A stretch of DNA of 64,000 nucleotides from CAYWXK01 sp964462515 (GCA_964462515.1 CAYWXK010000007.1:1-64000); one strand, 5' to 3'. Shown: positions 47,611-57,069, counted from the stretch's first letter. The notes: generated by a model not told the origin, from the sequence alone. Numbers and translations: made by a program.

Positions 47611-49482
47611 ATGCGCGGCAAAATTCTTTTCATTTCGTCAGTTACTCTGCTATTTTTGACAATACAACACCCAGCTTTGGCAGACACGTCGGGCCAACTC
47701 AAACAAGCAGAGACCTATCAAAACAATCGACAATATGAACAGGCGGAGGCAATTTACAAGCAAATCGTAACGGCTTTCCCGGACACTAACGAAGCCCTTG
47801 AAGCACAAAAGCAGCTTACATTTATTTATATTGCTACCAACAGCCAGCAACAGTCGGACGCAGCTTATCAACAATTGCTTGTAAATTTTGCCGGGCGTAA
47901 AGATATAGCACAGGCTGTCCACGACATAGCGTACCGTTATCGCTGCGCAAATGAACAGAGCAAAGCCAACCAGATTGACCAATATGTGGTGGAGAACTGC
48001 CCTGAGAGCAACTATGCGGTGCTGGCACAAATGGACCTTGCAAAATCGTATGTTAATCTCAGCGACCAAGCTTCTGCTGATGCTGCCTTTGATAAATTAC
48101 TTACCAAATATTCTGGGCACTCCCTTATTGCAAGAGCGGTTCACGATGTAGCACAGCAGTATCGCGGAATACGAAAATATGATAAGGCAAACGAGCTTTA
48201 TCAATACGTTATAGATAATTGGCCCAAGGCCGAGCACGCATTGTGGGCACAAGCTGACCTGATAAAGTCATATCTTGCGGATGGTAATGACACTTCTGCT
48301 GAAATCGCGGTTGAGAAATTGCTTACCAATTTTAATGATAATCCTCTTACAGCAAGGGCCGTTTGGGACACAGGACAGTATTATCGGGATTTGAAGAAAT
48401 ACGAAATGGCGAATAAGTTTTATCAGCACGTGGTACAGAGTTGGCCTAAGGCCGAGCATGCACTGTGGGCACAGGCAGACCTGATAAAATCGTATCTTGC
48501 ACTTGGCGATGACGCTGGCGCTGAAGCTGCGGTTGAGAAATTGCTTGCCAATTTTAACGGTAATCCTCTTATAGCAAGGGCGGTCTGGGACACGGGGCAG
48601 TACTATCGGGAGTTAAAGAAATATGAAATGGCCAACAAGCTTTATCAACATGTGGTAAAGACCTCGCCTGAGTCCGAGCACGCTCTGTGGGCGCAGGCGG
48701 ACTTAATAAAGTCATATCTTGCCCTCGGAGACGACCCCAATGCTCAAGCTGCCGTTGATAAATTGCTTACCAATTTTAATAACAATCCACTTATAGCAAG
48801 AGCTATTCACGACACTGCCTGGGAGTATCGCAAGCTGGGAAACTATGGCCGGGCTAACGAGCTTGACCAATACGTTATAGACCACTGGTCAGCAGATGTG
48901 CAGGTGATGTGGGCAAAAATGGATATGGCAAAGACAGATATTCTTCTTGGAAATGACGCCGCTGCTGAGAAAACGATTGATATCTTAATTGCCGATTTTA
49001 ATGAGTGTCCGGAATTGCCAACTGCGATATTTATGCTGGGCGAGGAATATTACACCAAGGCCTTTCGCTATGATGAAGGTCTGAATGAGAAAGCCAAAGA
49101 GCATTTCCGAAAAGCCATAGCCATATCGGACAGAATAATAACAGAATTACCGGAATCCTCTTTTACGCCGCAGGCTTACATCCTATTGGGGGAGTGCTAT
49201 CGCCGCCTCGACCAGCACCAAGATGCATTAGAGTGCTACCAAAAGGTGGTCAGTGATTGGCCTGACGGTGAGTACGCTTGGTACGCATACCTTCTAATTG
49301 GCTGCATTTACGAGCAATTACGAGATAGTGGCGTTATTGAAGGACCTCTGGCATATACTCAGATAAAAGCTGCTTACGAGCGAATCCTTCAGGACTTTCC
49401 GGACTGCCCGGCAGTGAGGGCCGCCAGTAACTGGCTTAACTATTATGTGAAACCAAGTCAAGGAGGGCAAAAAAATGAATAA
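47611..49482 (+). CDS. Exported tetratricopeptide-repeat protein, first gene of a three-gene operon
   Basis: The 623-aa protein has a signal peptide (ILFISSVTLLFLTIQHPALA) followed by TPR-like helical units through most of its length. Between about 140 and 450, five units of about 60 residues are near copies (ALWAQADLIKSYLALGDD, AVEKLLANFNGNPLIARAVW, DTGQYYRELKKYEMANKLYQ), pointing to recent tandem duplication. The C-terminal part has canonical TPRs (QAYILLGECYRRLDQHQDAL). It is probably a periplasmic scaffold. The next gene starts inside its last codons (8-bp overlap), so translation is coupled to the metalloprotease-like protein. Confidence 0.85.
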   Translation: MRGKILFISSVTLLFLTIQHPALADTSGQLKQAETYQNNRQYEQAEAIYKQIVTAFPDTNEALEAQKQLTFIYIATNSQQQSDAAYQQLLVNFAGRKDIAQAVHDIAYRYRCANEQSKANQIDQYVVENCPESNYAVLAQMDLAKSYVNLSDQASADAAFDKLLTKYSGHSLIARAVHDVAQQYRGIRKYDKANELYQYVIDNWPKAEHALWAQADLIKSYLADGNDTSAEIAVEKLLTNFNDNPLTARAVWDTGQYYRDLKKYEMANKFYQHVVQSWPKAEHALWAQADLIKSYLALGDDAGAEAAVEKLLANFNGNPLIARAVWDTGQYYRELKKYEMANKLYQHVVKTSPESEHALWAQADLIKSYLALGDDPNAQAAVDKLLTNFNNNPLIARAIHDTAWEYRKLGNYGRANELDQYVIDHWSADVQVMWAKMDMAKTDILLGNDAAAEKTIDILIADFNECPELPTAIFMLGEEYYTKAFRYDEGLNEKAKEHFRKAIAISDRIITELPESSFTPQAYILLGECYRRLDQHQDALECYQKVVSDWPDGEYAWYAYLLIGCIYEQLRDSGVIEGPLAYTQIKAAYERILQDFPDCPAVRAASNWLNYYVKPSQGGQKNE

Positions 49483-52012
49483 ACGTCTTTTCACGGGTGT
49501 GTTCTTTTTGGTTTTGCTGGCTTTTATGGCTGGTCAATCTTATTCCTGTCCAATCCTCAAAGCCATTATCGGAAGATTCGACGTCAGACCTGCCAAGCCT
49601 ACATGGGTCTATGCTGGAGGTGGGGTAGGGTTCGTCGCATGCGAGTCGGTTGGCTCGATAGTTAATTGTACATGGTCGTTACCGGGGGCTTCTGACGTAC
49701 ATTACGAGGACCATCTGTATCCCAATGCCCATGTAAGTTGTAAATATAGCACTGTAGGTGTGTACACGGCCACTTTGACAGTGAGAGATAGTCAGGGACG
49801 GACAGATACCGATACCTGCACGGTTTATGTCGTCTCAATCGGAATAGTGCCAGTTGAATCAAGCTATGTTGCCGTGAACAACGATGATGACAACGAAAAC
49901 GGCATTATGGATATGTGTGAAGATGGAACTGTAGATAATGAAGGCACCCAGCCATACGATCTGCGTAAGATACTGCTTTCAGTTAACACCCCGAAACCTG
50001 ATGATAAGGTGACATTAAGTGTATGGCCTGATGGGGAACCACGCATTCAAGTTTGGAGCCACCGTGATAAGCGAAACCGTATAATACCACGTTCGGTGCC
50101 AAATGAGCCCGACGAATATTACGTTGTCTGGCCTTCAGGGTCCGTGCCTGCCGAGGTGTATGTTGAAGCGGCCTCCTACGCTAGTGCTCCTGGCAACCAC
50201 CCATACGTAGCATTGTCCTACACCGGGGTTAATAGGAGCACGACGCCACCGACCGACGAGATCGTTTTTGGTAATCCTCCGCCCCCAGTCAGCTTTACCT
50301 TTCTGGAAGTGGACATGGATATTGATGGTTTGCGGGACGATTATTATACATATTGGAAATTTACGGATGAAACAATGCCGGGCGGATTTATACCGCTGAA
50401 TGATCTTGTGAAGATAGAATTGAAGCAACCTTTGCCAACAGACCTACCAATAACTTACTTTACTCCTGTAATATTTGATGTTCCTGTGGGCGACTCTAAA
50501 ATCAAGATGTGGGAAAATGAGAATAAAACCGGAGAGGTAGGTCTGCCAAGATATTATTACTCACGATGGGATTTGCCTGATAACCTGTGGGTGGAAGGAA
50601 TTGAAACAAGCTCAGCGCCCAGAGATATACAGTTGCGTATGCGATACATCGACTTTGAGGACAGAATAAAGTTGACAGTTTACGCGTTGGACAAGGTTGA
50701 ATTCGAGACATACATGGATAATGATGGTCCTGACGGTCATCCCAGCTCACCGCCGAACGGAGGTAAACGTATATTTCCTGATAAGAAGACCTATGACGAC
50801 CCTTACCCTGACCGCAGAACAATAGTGACGGTCAAAGCTACGATAACTCCAGCTATAGATAACAAACACGTTTACTTCAAGAATTTCGACGTGGACGACC
50901 CATCTCCTGTAGATGCGGATACAACTGGTCCCGATAATAACGGCGGAAATGGTGCACTCAGTACAAACGATGCGGTAACAGAGGACAGCGGTGAGGCAAG
51001 GGTCAGATTCGCTGTCACTATGAATCCGGGCGATAACTTTAGGATAGCGGCTTCTGTTTGCCAGGACAGACTCAATGAAACAGTAACAACGCAGGCGATG
51101 GCTGACGCGGATACACCTCCACCGGGTGTAAAATTCACGCCAATGTTAACCGTATGGAGACATCTCTGGATTGAGAGAGATAGTATGGGTCCTGTGGCAA
51201 GTTCTGGGCCAGAGAAAAACTATGTTTCGGGCACCGCCAGTCGATATGAACTTGTCTCAAGTCCTCCAGCTAGAAGTCGAGCTTATTTAGGTCAAAATTT
51301 GCCCGATGAACTAGATGATGAAAATCAGTTTTACCCTGGAAGATATCGTCCTACGAATAGACCAGCTTATTCAGTGTTTTTCAGTTCGGGTTTTCTTTTA
51401 GGAGAGGATTATGTTGAGGTCAGTGGTGACCTCAACGCGGACGGTGCCGCTAACACTTATGACCTCTTCGATGACGATTATCACCCTGCGACATTGCAGC
51501 CCTACATTACACTCCCTTCCTATCCGAATCTAAATACTTATGCTGATGAATACAGGCGTGCTTATATTGAACCAGTTTATCTCGGTACCCAGTACTCTGA
51601 TATTGTACCGTTCGACCGAAACTTGTATGCATCTCAAGTAGGTTGGGGTAGCGGAAACTGGAATGACCAGCGGGATTGCCAGGGCAGCGAATCATTCTGG
51701 CATGTTTTGGTTGTTAGCGCATACCAAGGTGATGCCGAGCAAGATACGGATGGCGACTCAGTGGAATTCTGCGGGGCGACCAATGGTGACGAAGAGATCG
51801 CCCTATATCTTGAGACAACCAGAGATGCAGGGAAGGACGTTGAACACGTGATGGCACACGAGATAGGACACACTGGGGATTTGGTCGAAGGTTCAAGGAG
51901 TGTCGAGGATGGACATTGCGCGAATACGGATTGCATAATGCAAGCTGGATCTTCAGGAACACAATTCTGTGATGAGTGTATTATAGATATGCGAGTTGAA
52001 TCAACATGGTAG
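49475..52012 (+). CDS. Exported archaemetzincin-like putative zinc metalloprotease with N-terminal PKD-like domain
   Basis: The 845-aa protein has a signal peptide (LFTGVFFLVLLAFMAGQSYS). A PKD-like domain follows at about 35-120 (YSTVGVYTATLTVRDSQGR), then several beta domains and a C-terminal zinc site. The site reads HEIGH (His795, Glu796, His799), then after 14 residues HCANTDCIM, then CDEC. Archaemetzincins use HExxH, a third His directly followed by Cys, C-x4-C-x-M and C-x2-C, so the ligands and Met-turn are all present, but the spacing between HExxH and the third ligand is longer. It overlaps both neighbouring genes by 7-8 bp. Activity is inferred, not shown. Confidence 0.75.
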   Translation: MNKRLFTGVFFLVLLAFMAGQSYSCPILKAIIGRFDVRPAKPTWVYAGGGVGFVACESVGSIVNCTWSLPGASDVHYEDHLYPNAHVSCKYSTVGVYTATLTVRDSQGRTDTDTCTVYVVSIGIVPVESSYVAVNNDDDNENGIMDMCEDGTVDNEGTQPYDLRKILLSVNTPKPDDKVTLSVWPDGEPRIQVWSHRDKRNRIIPRSVPNEPDEYYVVWPSGSVPAEVYVEAASYASAPGNHPYVALSYTGVNRSTTPPTDEIVFGNPPPPVSFTFLEVDMDIDGLRDDYYTYWKFTDETMPGGFIPLNDLVKIELKQPLPTDLPITYFTPVIFDVPVGDSKIKMWENENKTGEVGLPRYYYSRWDLPDNLWVEGIETSSAPRDIQLRMRYIDFEDRIKLTVYALDKVEFETYMDNDGPDGHPSSPPNGGKRIFPDKKTYDDPYPDRRTIVTVKATITPAIDNKHVYFKNFDVDDPSPVDADTTGPDNNGGNGALSTNDAVTEDSGEARVRFAVTMNPGDNFRIAASVCQDRLNETVTTQAMADADTPPPGVKFTPMLTVWRHLWIERDSMGPVASSGPEKNYVSGTASRYELVSSPPARSRAYLGQNLPDELDDENQFYPGRYRPTNRPAYSVFFSSGFLLGEDYVEVSGDLNADGAANTYDLFDDDYHPATLQPYITLPSYPNLNTYADEYRRAYIEPVYLGTQYSDIVPFDRNLYASQVGWGSGNWNDQRDCQGSESFWHVLVVSAYQGDAEQDTDGDSVEFCGATNGDEEIALYLETTRDAGKDVEHVMAHEIGHTGDLVEGSRSVEDGHCANTDCIMQAGSSGTQFCDECIIDMRVESTW

Positions 52013-53151
52013 AGAACAACGATTATTTCTCCAGTTTCAATTTGAGAGGTCGGAAAGCTATGAGATGTACTATAAGAATGACATATTTTTTTGCTTGCAT
52101 GACGATTGCGGCCACATCCATGGTCTTTGGGTCAAACTACCAGCCAGCATACTACCCTGAGATTTCAACAGAGAAAAACACAATACAAGTCGGCGAGCCT
52201 TTGGTCCTTACTTTAACATACAGATACGTTAAACCACAGCTTGTGCCTGACTCAAATGAACTCAAATTGACTGTCTCTGGTGGAGGTTCTTTGCAGGTCA
52301 TGGATGGCACCGGCCGCGTCATTATCGAACGCCACGGGCTTTACGAGCCAGGTGTCTTGCGCCGGGTAGACACCGTGGGACTAATATACAGAGCGAATTT
52401 TGTTGTCTTCTACAATCATAAACAGGGTCTCATTTTTAAGGAACCAGGGACGTACAGGGTAAAGCTATCAGGATACGATGGTCTTGGTGCAAAGGCGCCT
52501 GCTCTATTGACTGTGACTGTGAAACCGACTTCGCCGGAATTGGCAAGGGCCCTAAGTGTACTATCAGAGCCTTCGGATTATTACTTTCTTGAATTTGGAC
52601 AATATGATGACCCCGCGGACAGCATGCTGCGAATATCTCATCTTGAGCAAGTTTTTGAGAGAGCGGGCGACACAGCGCTTGGAAGGTGGTGTTCGGCGCG
52701 TTTAGGTCTGGAGTATTTTAAGGATTTTCATAAAAAACATCCAAGCTTCGAAAAATTCAAAACTGAACTTCAGCAAAGTAAAGTTGAGGAGCCTCTTTTC
52801 AACCAGGCTCACGCATACCTCACAAAAGGAGCTTCACTCATTGATGAGTTCCCGATTCGTGAGGAAGTCCTTTATCAGCTTGCGAGAACAGAGGGTATCA
52901 AAGGTAATTACAAAAAGGCATTATCTCTATTGGACGAACTTGGTAAAAAGTATTGTAATGGAGAATATGGTAAGCGATCCGATAGTGCAAAGGAAGAGCT
53001 ACAGAAACTTATTGAACGTGAAAAAGGTTCAACGCCACCAGCTTTGTGGACTCGACCATCGTTCTTGATTGTCATCGCGGCTGGGATAGGAATAGTTGTT
53101 ATAATCCTTATTTTCTTGCTAAAGAAAAAGGCACACAGCGGCGGCAAATAG
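52006..53151 (+). CDS. Exported protein with Ig-like and TPR parts and C-terminal membrane anchor
   Basis: The product is 381 aa from ATG 52006, or 363 aa from ATG 52060, which begins the signal peptide more naturally (MRCTIRMTYFFACMTIAATS). After it come a beta-sandwich (IQVGEPLVLTLTYRY, GTYRVKLSGYDG) and a helical, TPR-like region (about 200-330; FNQAHAYLTKGASLIDEFP, YKKALSLLDELGKKY). A membrane helix is at the end (FLIVIAAGIGIVVIILIFLL) followed by a basic tail. It overlaps the metalloprotease-like gene by 7 bp. It probably tethers or positions the secreted partner at the membrane; that is inference from topology. Confidence 0.75.
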   Translation: MVENNDYFSSFNLRGRKAMRCTIRMTYFFACMTIAATSMVFGSNYQPAYYPEISTEKNTIQVGEPLVLTLTYRYVKPQLVPDSNELKLTVSGGGSLQVMDGTGRVIIERHGLYEPGVLRRVDTVGLIYRANFVVFYNHKQGLIFKEPGTYRVKLSGYDGLGAKAPALLTVTVKPTSPELARALSVLSEPSDYYFLEFGQYDDPADSMLRISHLEQVFERAGDTALGRWCSARLGLEYFKDFHKKHPSFEKFKTELQQSKVEEPLFNQAHAYLTKGASLIDEFPIREEVLYQLARTEGIKGNYKKALSLLDELGKKYCNGEYGKRSDSAKEELQKLIEREKGSTPPALWTRPSFLIVIAAGIGIVVIILIFLLKKKAHSGGK

Positions 53152-53165
53152 TCTCATCAGGCTAC

Positions 53166-53240
53166 GGTCTGTCTCGGCGTGGCCGAGCCACGGCGGGCAG
53201 GGCCTTTTAGTCTCGGCAAGGCCGAGCCTTGACGGACGCC
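53166..53240. repeat. CTCGGC-x3-GGCCGAG REP-like hairpins
   Basis: Two hairpins, TCTCGGCGTGGCCGAGCC (about 53171-53188) and TCTCGGCAAGGCCGAGCC (about 53210-53227), follow the last gene of the operon. The second, with its flank TTGACGG, also occurs at about 31519-31542. They could act as a 3' mRNA structure, but their recurrence indicates a dispersed family. Confidence 0.7.
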
Positions 53241-53341
53241 CTGACAAGCTCAAAAATCCGCAGGCATTTTCCTTTTTGATTATGGCGGCCGCACCGGTAG
53301 AAACCGTTTTTTTTGAAGGTTTATATCAATTTGTCGAATTT

Positions 53342-54073
53342 CTAACGGGGCCAGTCTGCCCCTTTGATGCCGCGAAAGGTCAAGTTCGCATCCGGAAAAC
53401 CGTCTCTGGCGGCTCGAATTTCGGCAGCTTTTAGACAACGGACCTGGCCATCAACAAACAAATAATTTCTGTTTCCCTGCCAGCACCACCAGCCGCCCTC
53501 CGGGTCTATCGGCAAATGATTGCTGAACCATTCGCCCATAAGAATCTTTCCCGATGGAATTGCCACATCGTTCGAGTGCTGCGGCACAGCCGGCTTCGGA
53601 TTTGTGTAGGTGTCGGTTTTGTCATTCATCGCATCAATCTGCTCCGGGCTGTGGTAGAAGGCCATCGAATAGGCGTAACTGGTAGATTCATATTTTGCCG
53701 GGTCGCTGCGGTCTGCCGGACATAATAGAACCGATGGATTGTTGACGTCGATGTTGCCGCCCAGATATGGTTTGACGAGCGAGCGCCATCCGCGGCCCAT
53801 CCACAGCCAGTAAAACGGCTTGGCAGAAACCGGGTCCTCGGCGCAAGGATACGTATTATCGTTGGCATTGAGATACATATTCATAGCCAGCTCGATTTGC
53901 TTTAAATTATGCGCACACTTAAGTCGCACCGCCATAGACTTAGTTTTCATAAGCGACGGCGTAAGTATGGAAATCAAAAGCGCAATGATTGCTATGACAA
54001 CAAGCAGCTCCACTAAGGTAAAGCCGAACCTGATTGGATAGCGAATATCGAGTATCGAGCGTCGAGCAAACAT
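53342..54073 (-). CDS. Type II secretion-like pseudopilin (prepilin N-terminus, H-X9-DG type)
   Basis: The roughly 243-aa protein carries the prepilin signature GFTLVELLVVIAIIALLISIL preceded by a short basic leader. A helical stalk (LKCAHNLKQIELAMNMYLNAND) and a C-terminal part ending in NRNYLFVDGQVRCL, an H-X9-DG-like end, follow. Such proteins are very numerous in Planctomycetota and probably form pseudopili or surface structures. ATG 54073 is used; a TTG at 54085 would extend it into repeat DNA. The leader ARRSILDIRYPIR is itself encoded by the ATCGAGTATCGAGC filler repeat. Confidence 0.88.
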   Translation of the reverse strand: MFARRSILDIRYPIRFGFTLVELLVVIAIIALLISILTPSLMKTKSMAVRLKCAHNLKQIELAMNMYLNANDNTYPCAEDPVSAKPFYWLWMGRGWRSLVKPYLGGNIDVNNPSVLLCPADRSDPAKYESTSYAYSMAFYHSPEQIDAMNDKTDTYTNPKPAVPQHSNDVAIPSGKILMGEWFSNHLPIDPEGGWWCWQGNRNYLFVDGQVRCLKAAEIRAARDGFPDANLTFRGIKGADWPR

Positions 54074-54111
54074 TTGAAATTTCAAATTTGAAATTGAAAC
54101 CGAATTATGAG

Positions 54112-55980
54112 CTACTCAACCGTGACGCTTTTTGCGAGGTTTCTGGGCTTGTCAACATCGTGCTCACGAAGCACGGCGGCGTGATAGGCCAGAAGCTGCA
54201 GCGGCACAACCGTAAGAATAGGCTGCAAAATCTCAGGAGCATCGGGAATAGTAATCAAATGGTCGGTTTGTCCCTTGATATTCTCATCGCCCTCGGTGGC
54301 AACGACAATAATTTTGCCGCCGCGTGCCCTGACCTCGGCGATATTGCCCATAATCTTTTCGTATTGAGGCCCTGCTGTCGCAATGAAAACCGCCGGCATT
54401 CCGTTGACAATTAAGGCAATAGGCCCGTGCTTCATCTCAGCCGCAGGCAGCCCCTCAGCGTGAATGTAGCTTATCTCTTTAAGTTTCAAAGCACCCTCGA
54501 GAGCTACAGGATAATTTAGGCCCCTGCCCAAAAAAAGCCAGTTATTTTGCTCGATATTTGCTGCGGCGATACTCTTTATGTGCTCGGATTGTTTTAATAT
54601 CAGACCTACTTTATCCGGTATCTTATAAAGCTCGCCGATAAGCATATCCGCCTGTTCGCTGCTGATATGTCTGCGCCTGCCTAATTCTATCGCGAGCATT
54701 GTCAGCACCGCCACCTGCGCCGTGAACGCCTTTGTGCTAGCGACCCCGATTTCCGGCCCTACGTGCAGATATATCCCGGCGTCGGTTGCTCTGGCGATTG
54801 AAGAGCCGACAACGTTCACAATGCCAAGCACCGTAGCGCCCCTCTCTTTGGCCTGCTCTACCGCGGCCAGAGTATCCGCCGTCTCCCCCGACTGGCTTAT
54901 CGCTATAACGATAGTGTCATCCCCGATGATAGGATTGCGATACCTAAATTCGCTGGCGTATTCGGTCTCAGTCGGGATACGCGCTAGCTGCTCAAACAAA
55001 AATTCTCCGACCAAACCTGCGTGGAATGCCGTTCCGCAGGCGGTCAGAATGACCCTTTTGGCGTGCGTCAATTCCCGCCAGTGCGAGCTAATGCCTCCGA
55101 GCTTGATTTTATTATTATAGCGGTCAATCCTCCCGCCCATACAGATGCTCAGGGTCTTAGGCTGCTCAAAAATCTCCTTGAGCATATGATGCGGGAAACC
55201 ATCAAGCTCAATCTGCTCCAGCGAAAATTCAATCTGCTGCAGGTCTTTGGCGACAGCAACATTGTCAATCGTCTTTGTATGAAATCCCTCCGAAGTAACG
55301 GTTACTATCTCATCCTCACAGAGATATATTGCCTGCGTGGTATGCTCCACGACCGCAGCCGCATCTGAGGCAAGAATATACTCGTTATCACCGACACCTA
55401 AAATCAACGGGCTTCCTTTTTTTGCACCGATGAACATACGCGGAAAATCGCTGCAAACAATCGCAAGCCCATAAGTGCCGTGCAGCTCCGTCAGCGCCCG
55501 CTGAACCGCCCATTCGAATCTATTTTTACCACCTATAGTTTCCCGTTCCTTCCCGTCTCCCCTGGCGTAAAAGTAGCCAATCAGATTTGCGATTACTTCG
55601 GTATCTGTTTCACTGACGAACCGTGCTCCTTCGGTTTGCAGCCAGGTTTTTAGCGTGCTGTAGTTTTCAATAATGCCGTTATGAACAACAGCGATTTTGC
55701 CGGTGTAATCCAGATGCGGATGTGCGTTGATTGTATTCGGCTCGCCGTGCGTCGCCCAGCGTGTATGGGCAATACCGAGCGTGTCGTCGGCAAAAGGCTC
55801 ATCTAATATACCTTCCAGAGCGCTGATTCTGCCGCCGGTCTTTTTGATTTTTATCTCGCCGCCGCTGCTCAATAGCGCCAGTCCTGCCGAATCGTAGCCC
55901 CGATACTCTAACCGCTTCAACCCTTCTATAAGTATCGGTTGTGCAACCTTCTTACCAAGATATGCTACTATGCCGCACAT
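54112..55980 (-). CDS. glmS: Glutamine-fructose-6-phosphate aminotransferase
   Basis: GlmS forms glucosamine-6-phosphate from fructose-6-phosphate and glutamine for peptidoglycan. The 622-aa sequence starts MCGIVAYLG with the N-terminal nucleophile Cys, and RWATHGEPNTINAHPH and NGIIENY continue the glutaminase domain. Two SIS domains follow from about 295 (ACGTAFHAGLVGEFLFEQ; SQSGETADTLAA; GRGLNYPVALEGALKLKE). The C-terminus ends DKPRNLAKSVTVE as expected. The upstream region shows no glmS ribozyme, only a TAGTAAATAGAAAATAGTA filler. nagB, the opposite enzyme, lies 3.5 kb away. Confidence 0.97.
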   Translation of the reverse strand: MCGIVAYLGKKVAQPILIEGLKRLEYRGYDSAGLALLSSGGEIKIKKTGGRISALEGILDEPFADDTLGIAHTRWATHGEPNTINAHPHLDYTGKIAVVHNGIIENYSTLKTWLQTEGARFVSETDTEVIANLIGYFYARGDGKERETIGGKNRFEWAVQRALTELHGTYGLAIVCSDFPRMFIGAKKGSPLILGVGDNEYILASDAAAVVEHTTQAIYLCEDEIVTVTSEGFHTKTIDNVAVAKDLQQIEFSLEQIELDGFPHHMLKEIFEQPKTLSICMGGRIDRYNNKIKLGGISSHWRELTHAKRVILTACGTAFHAGLVGEFLFEQLARIPTETEYASEFRYRNPIIGDDTIVIAISQSGETADTLAAVEQAKERGATVLGIVNVVGSSIARATDAGIYLHVGPEIGVASTKAFTAQVAVLTMLAIELGRRRHISSEQADMLIGELYKIPDKVGLILKQSEHIKSIAAANIEQNNWLFLGRGLNYPVALEGALKLKEISYIHAEGLPAAEMKHGPIALIVNGMPAVFIATAGPQYEKIMGNIAEVRARGGKIIVVATEGDENIKGQTDHLITIPDAPEILQPILTVVPLQLLAYHAAVLREHDVDKPRNLAKSVTVE

Positions 55981-56348
55981 TTGTATTTACTATTTTCAAT
56001 TTAGTATTTAAGACTACTGCTTTGGAGCCGATTGTTCCCGCCTCTGGCGGATAAATCTGTTCACAATAGTAAATAGAAAATAGTAAATAGCAAATGAAAA
56101 ATTTATGCCTGTTACCAACTACAGCGCAGGCAACGTCAGAGGTGTGTGCAGCTTCGGAAAATACACCATAAAGCAAATCAAAGACTACCTTGCGCCCGCG
56201 GCCTGCTTATGAATCTATAATACATAAATGCGTAAAACTCCTCCGGCAGACAGGCATCCACTTTTTCCGAACAGGGAATCTCTGTAAACTTGAGTTTGCC
56301 GTAAGGCATTGCCGTTAGGCATCCTGTGGACTTGCCGACAAGGATTTC

Positions 56349-56897
56349 CTACCTCCAATCGTTGGGACAATAGACAGATTCGGATCTGATGTGAAATTTT
56401 CTGCACAGCCCGTCAATCAGCGCTTCTATCCTTTTGACCTGGTAGTCTGTTGGAGGGGCTGTTTTGCCGTCTGCTATGATGCAAACTCGAACAGTCTGGC
56501 CGTTTCCATACCAGTTCCGCCCCGGCACGATTGACCATTGCTTTTGCCACTTTGCGGTTGGCTGGATAAGGCCGTCGCCGCCGCCAAGCCCGTTGCAAAC
56601 AACAAAATGACAGTTAATATCATCGGGACTTGCCAGCCCGCCAAGTGAAACCAACTGCTCTATGCTGCCGGCTTTGGTGCCGCTATAGTAAATCTCGATA
56701 GAGCTCCATCGGTCGGGATTCTGGGTGGCCTGCGAGCGAATTGCCTTTTCTACAGGGTCAAGCCGATAATAACTTGAAAGACAGAATGGACCAGCAGATG
56801 GCGGATTGTTCCCCAGTGCCATCAAAACTATCGCGCCTGTTGTCATCGAAACTAACAACGCTGCCAAAACTTTTGTCACCCTTATATGGTTCTGCAT
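56349..56897 (-). CDS. Membrane-anchored amidase_2/PGRP-fold protein lacking the first zinc His
   Basis: The roughly 182-aa product has an N-terminal membrane segment (VLAALLVSMTTGAIVLMAL), then an N-acetylmuramoyl-L-alanine amidase-like fold. WSSIEIYYSGTKAGSIEQL replaces the usual strand with IHHSGT, INCHFVVCNGLGGGDGLI keeps the HFxI strand, GNGQTVRVCIIADG follows, and VYCPNDW ends where active enzymes have DCPG. The first zinc-binding His is Tyr. It is probably a peptidoglycan-binding pseudoenzyme. ATG 56897 (MQNHIRVTKV) is preferred over 56936. Confidence 0.65.
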   Translation of the reverse strand: MQNHIRVTKVLAALLVSMTTGAIVLMALGNNPPSAGPFCLSSYYRLDPVEKAIRSQATQNPDRWSSIEIYYSGTKAGSIEQLVSLGGLASPDDINCHFVVCNGLGGGDGLIQPTAKWQKQWSIVPGRNWYGNGQTVRVCIIADGKTAPPTDYQVKRIEALIDGLCRKFHIRSESVYCPNDWR

Positions 56898-57069
56898 ACT
56901 CTGGATCCTGCAAGCAGCATAAAAGATACTCAACAAATTACTCGTATTGAGCGCGTTCTTTATACTAAATAAACATCGGCAACAACCACTGGAGAACTAT
57001 AAATTTTGCCGGGAATTTTATAATTTCTTTTCACCGCCTCCGGCAGCGTCAAACTCCGTCCGAAAAGCA

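Noticed and set aside
47611..49482. CRISPR-like regular repeats
   Set aside because: The roughly 180-bp periodicity is coding TPR repetition, not short direct repeats with unique spacers; no CRISPR array was seen anywhere in the window.
55981..56150. glmS ribozyme upstream of glmS
   Set aside because: The leader consists of TAGTAAATAG-type filler and lacks the ribozyme core.
56106..56213. 35-codon plus-strand ORF beginning MPVTNYSAG
   Set aside because: No family recognised, no clear ribosome-binding site; may be a gene remnant but cannot be supported.
56215..56348. Open reading continuing past the amidase-like stop (KSTGCLTAMPYGKLKF)
   Set aside because: Could be a small gene or a read-through tail, but neither a ribosome-binding site nor a family pattern supports it.
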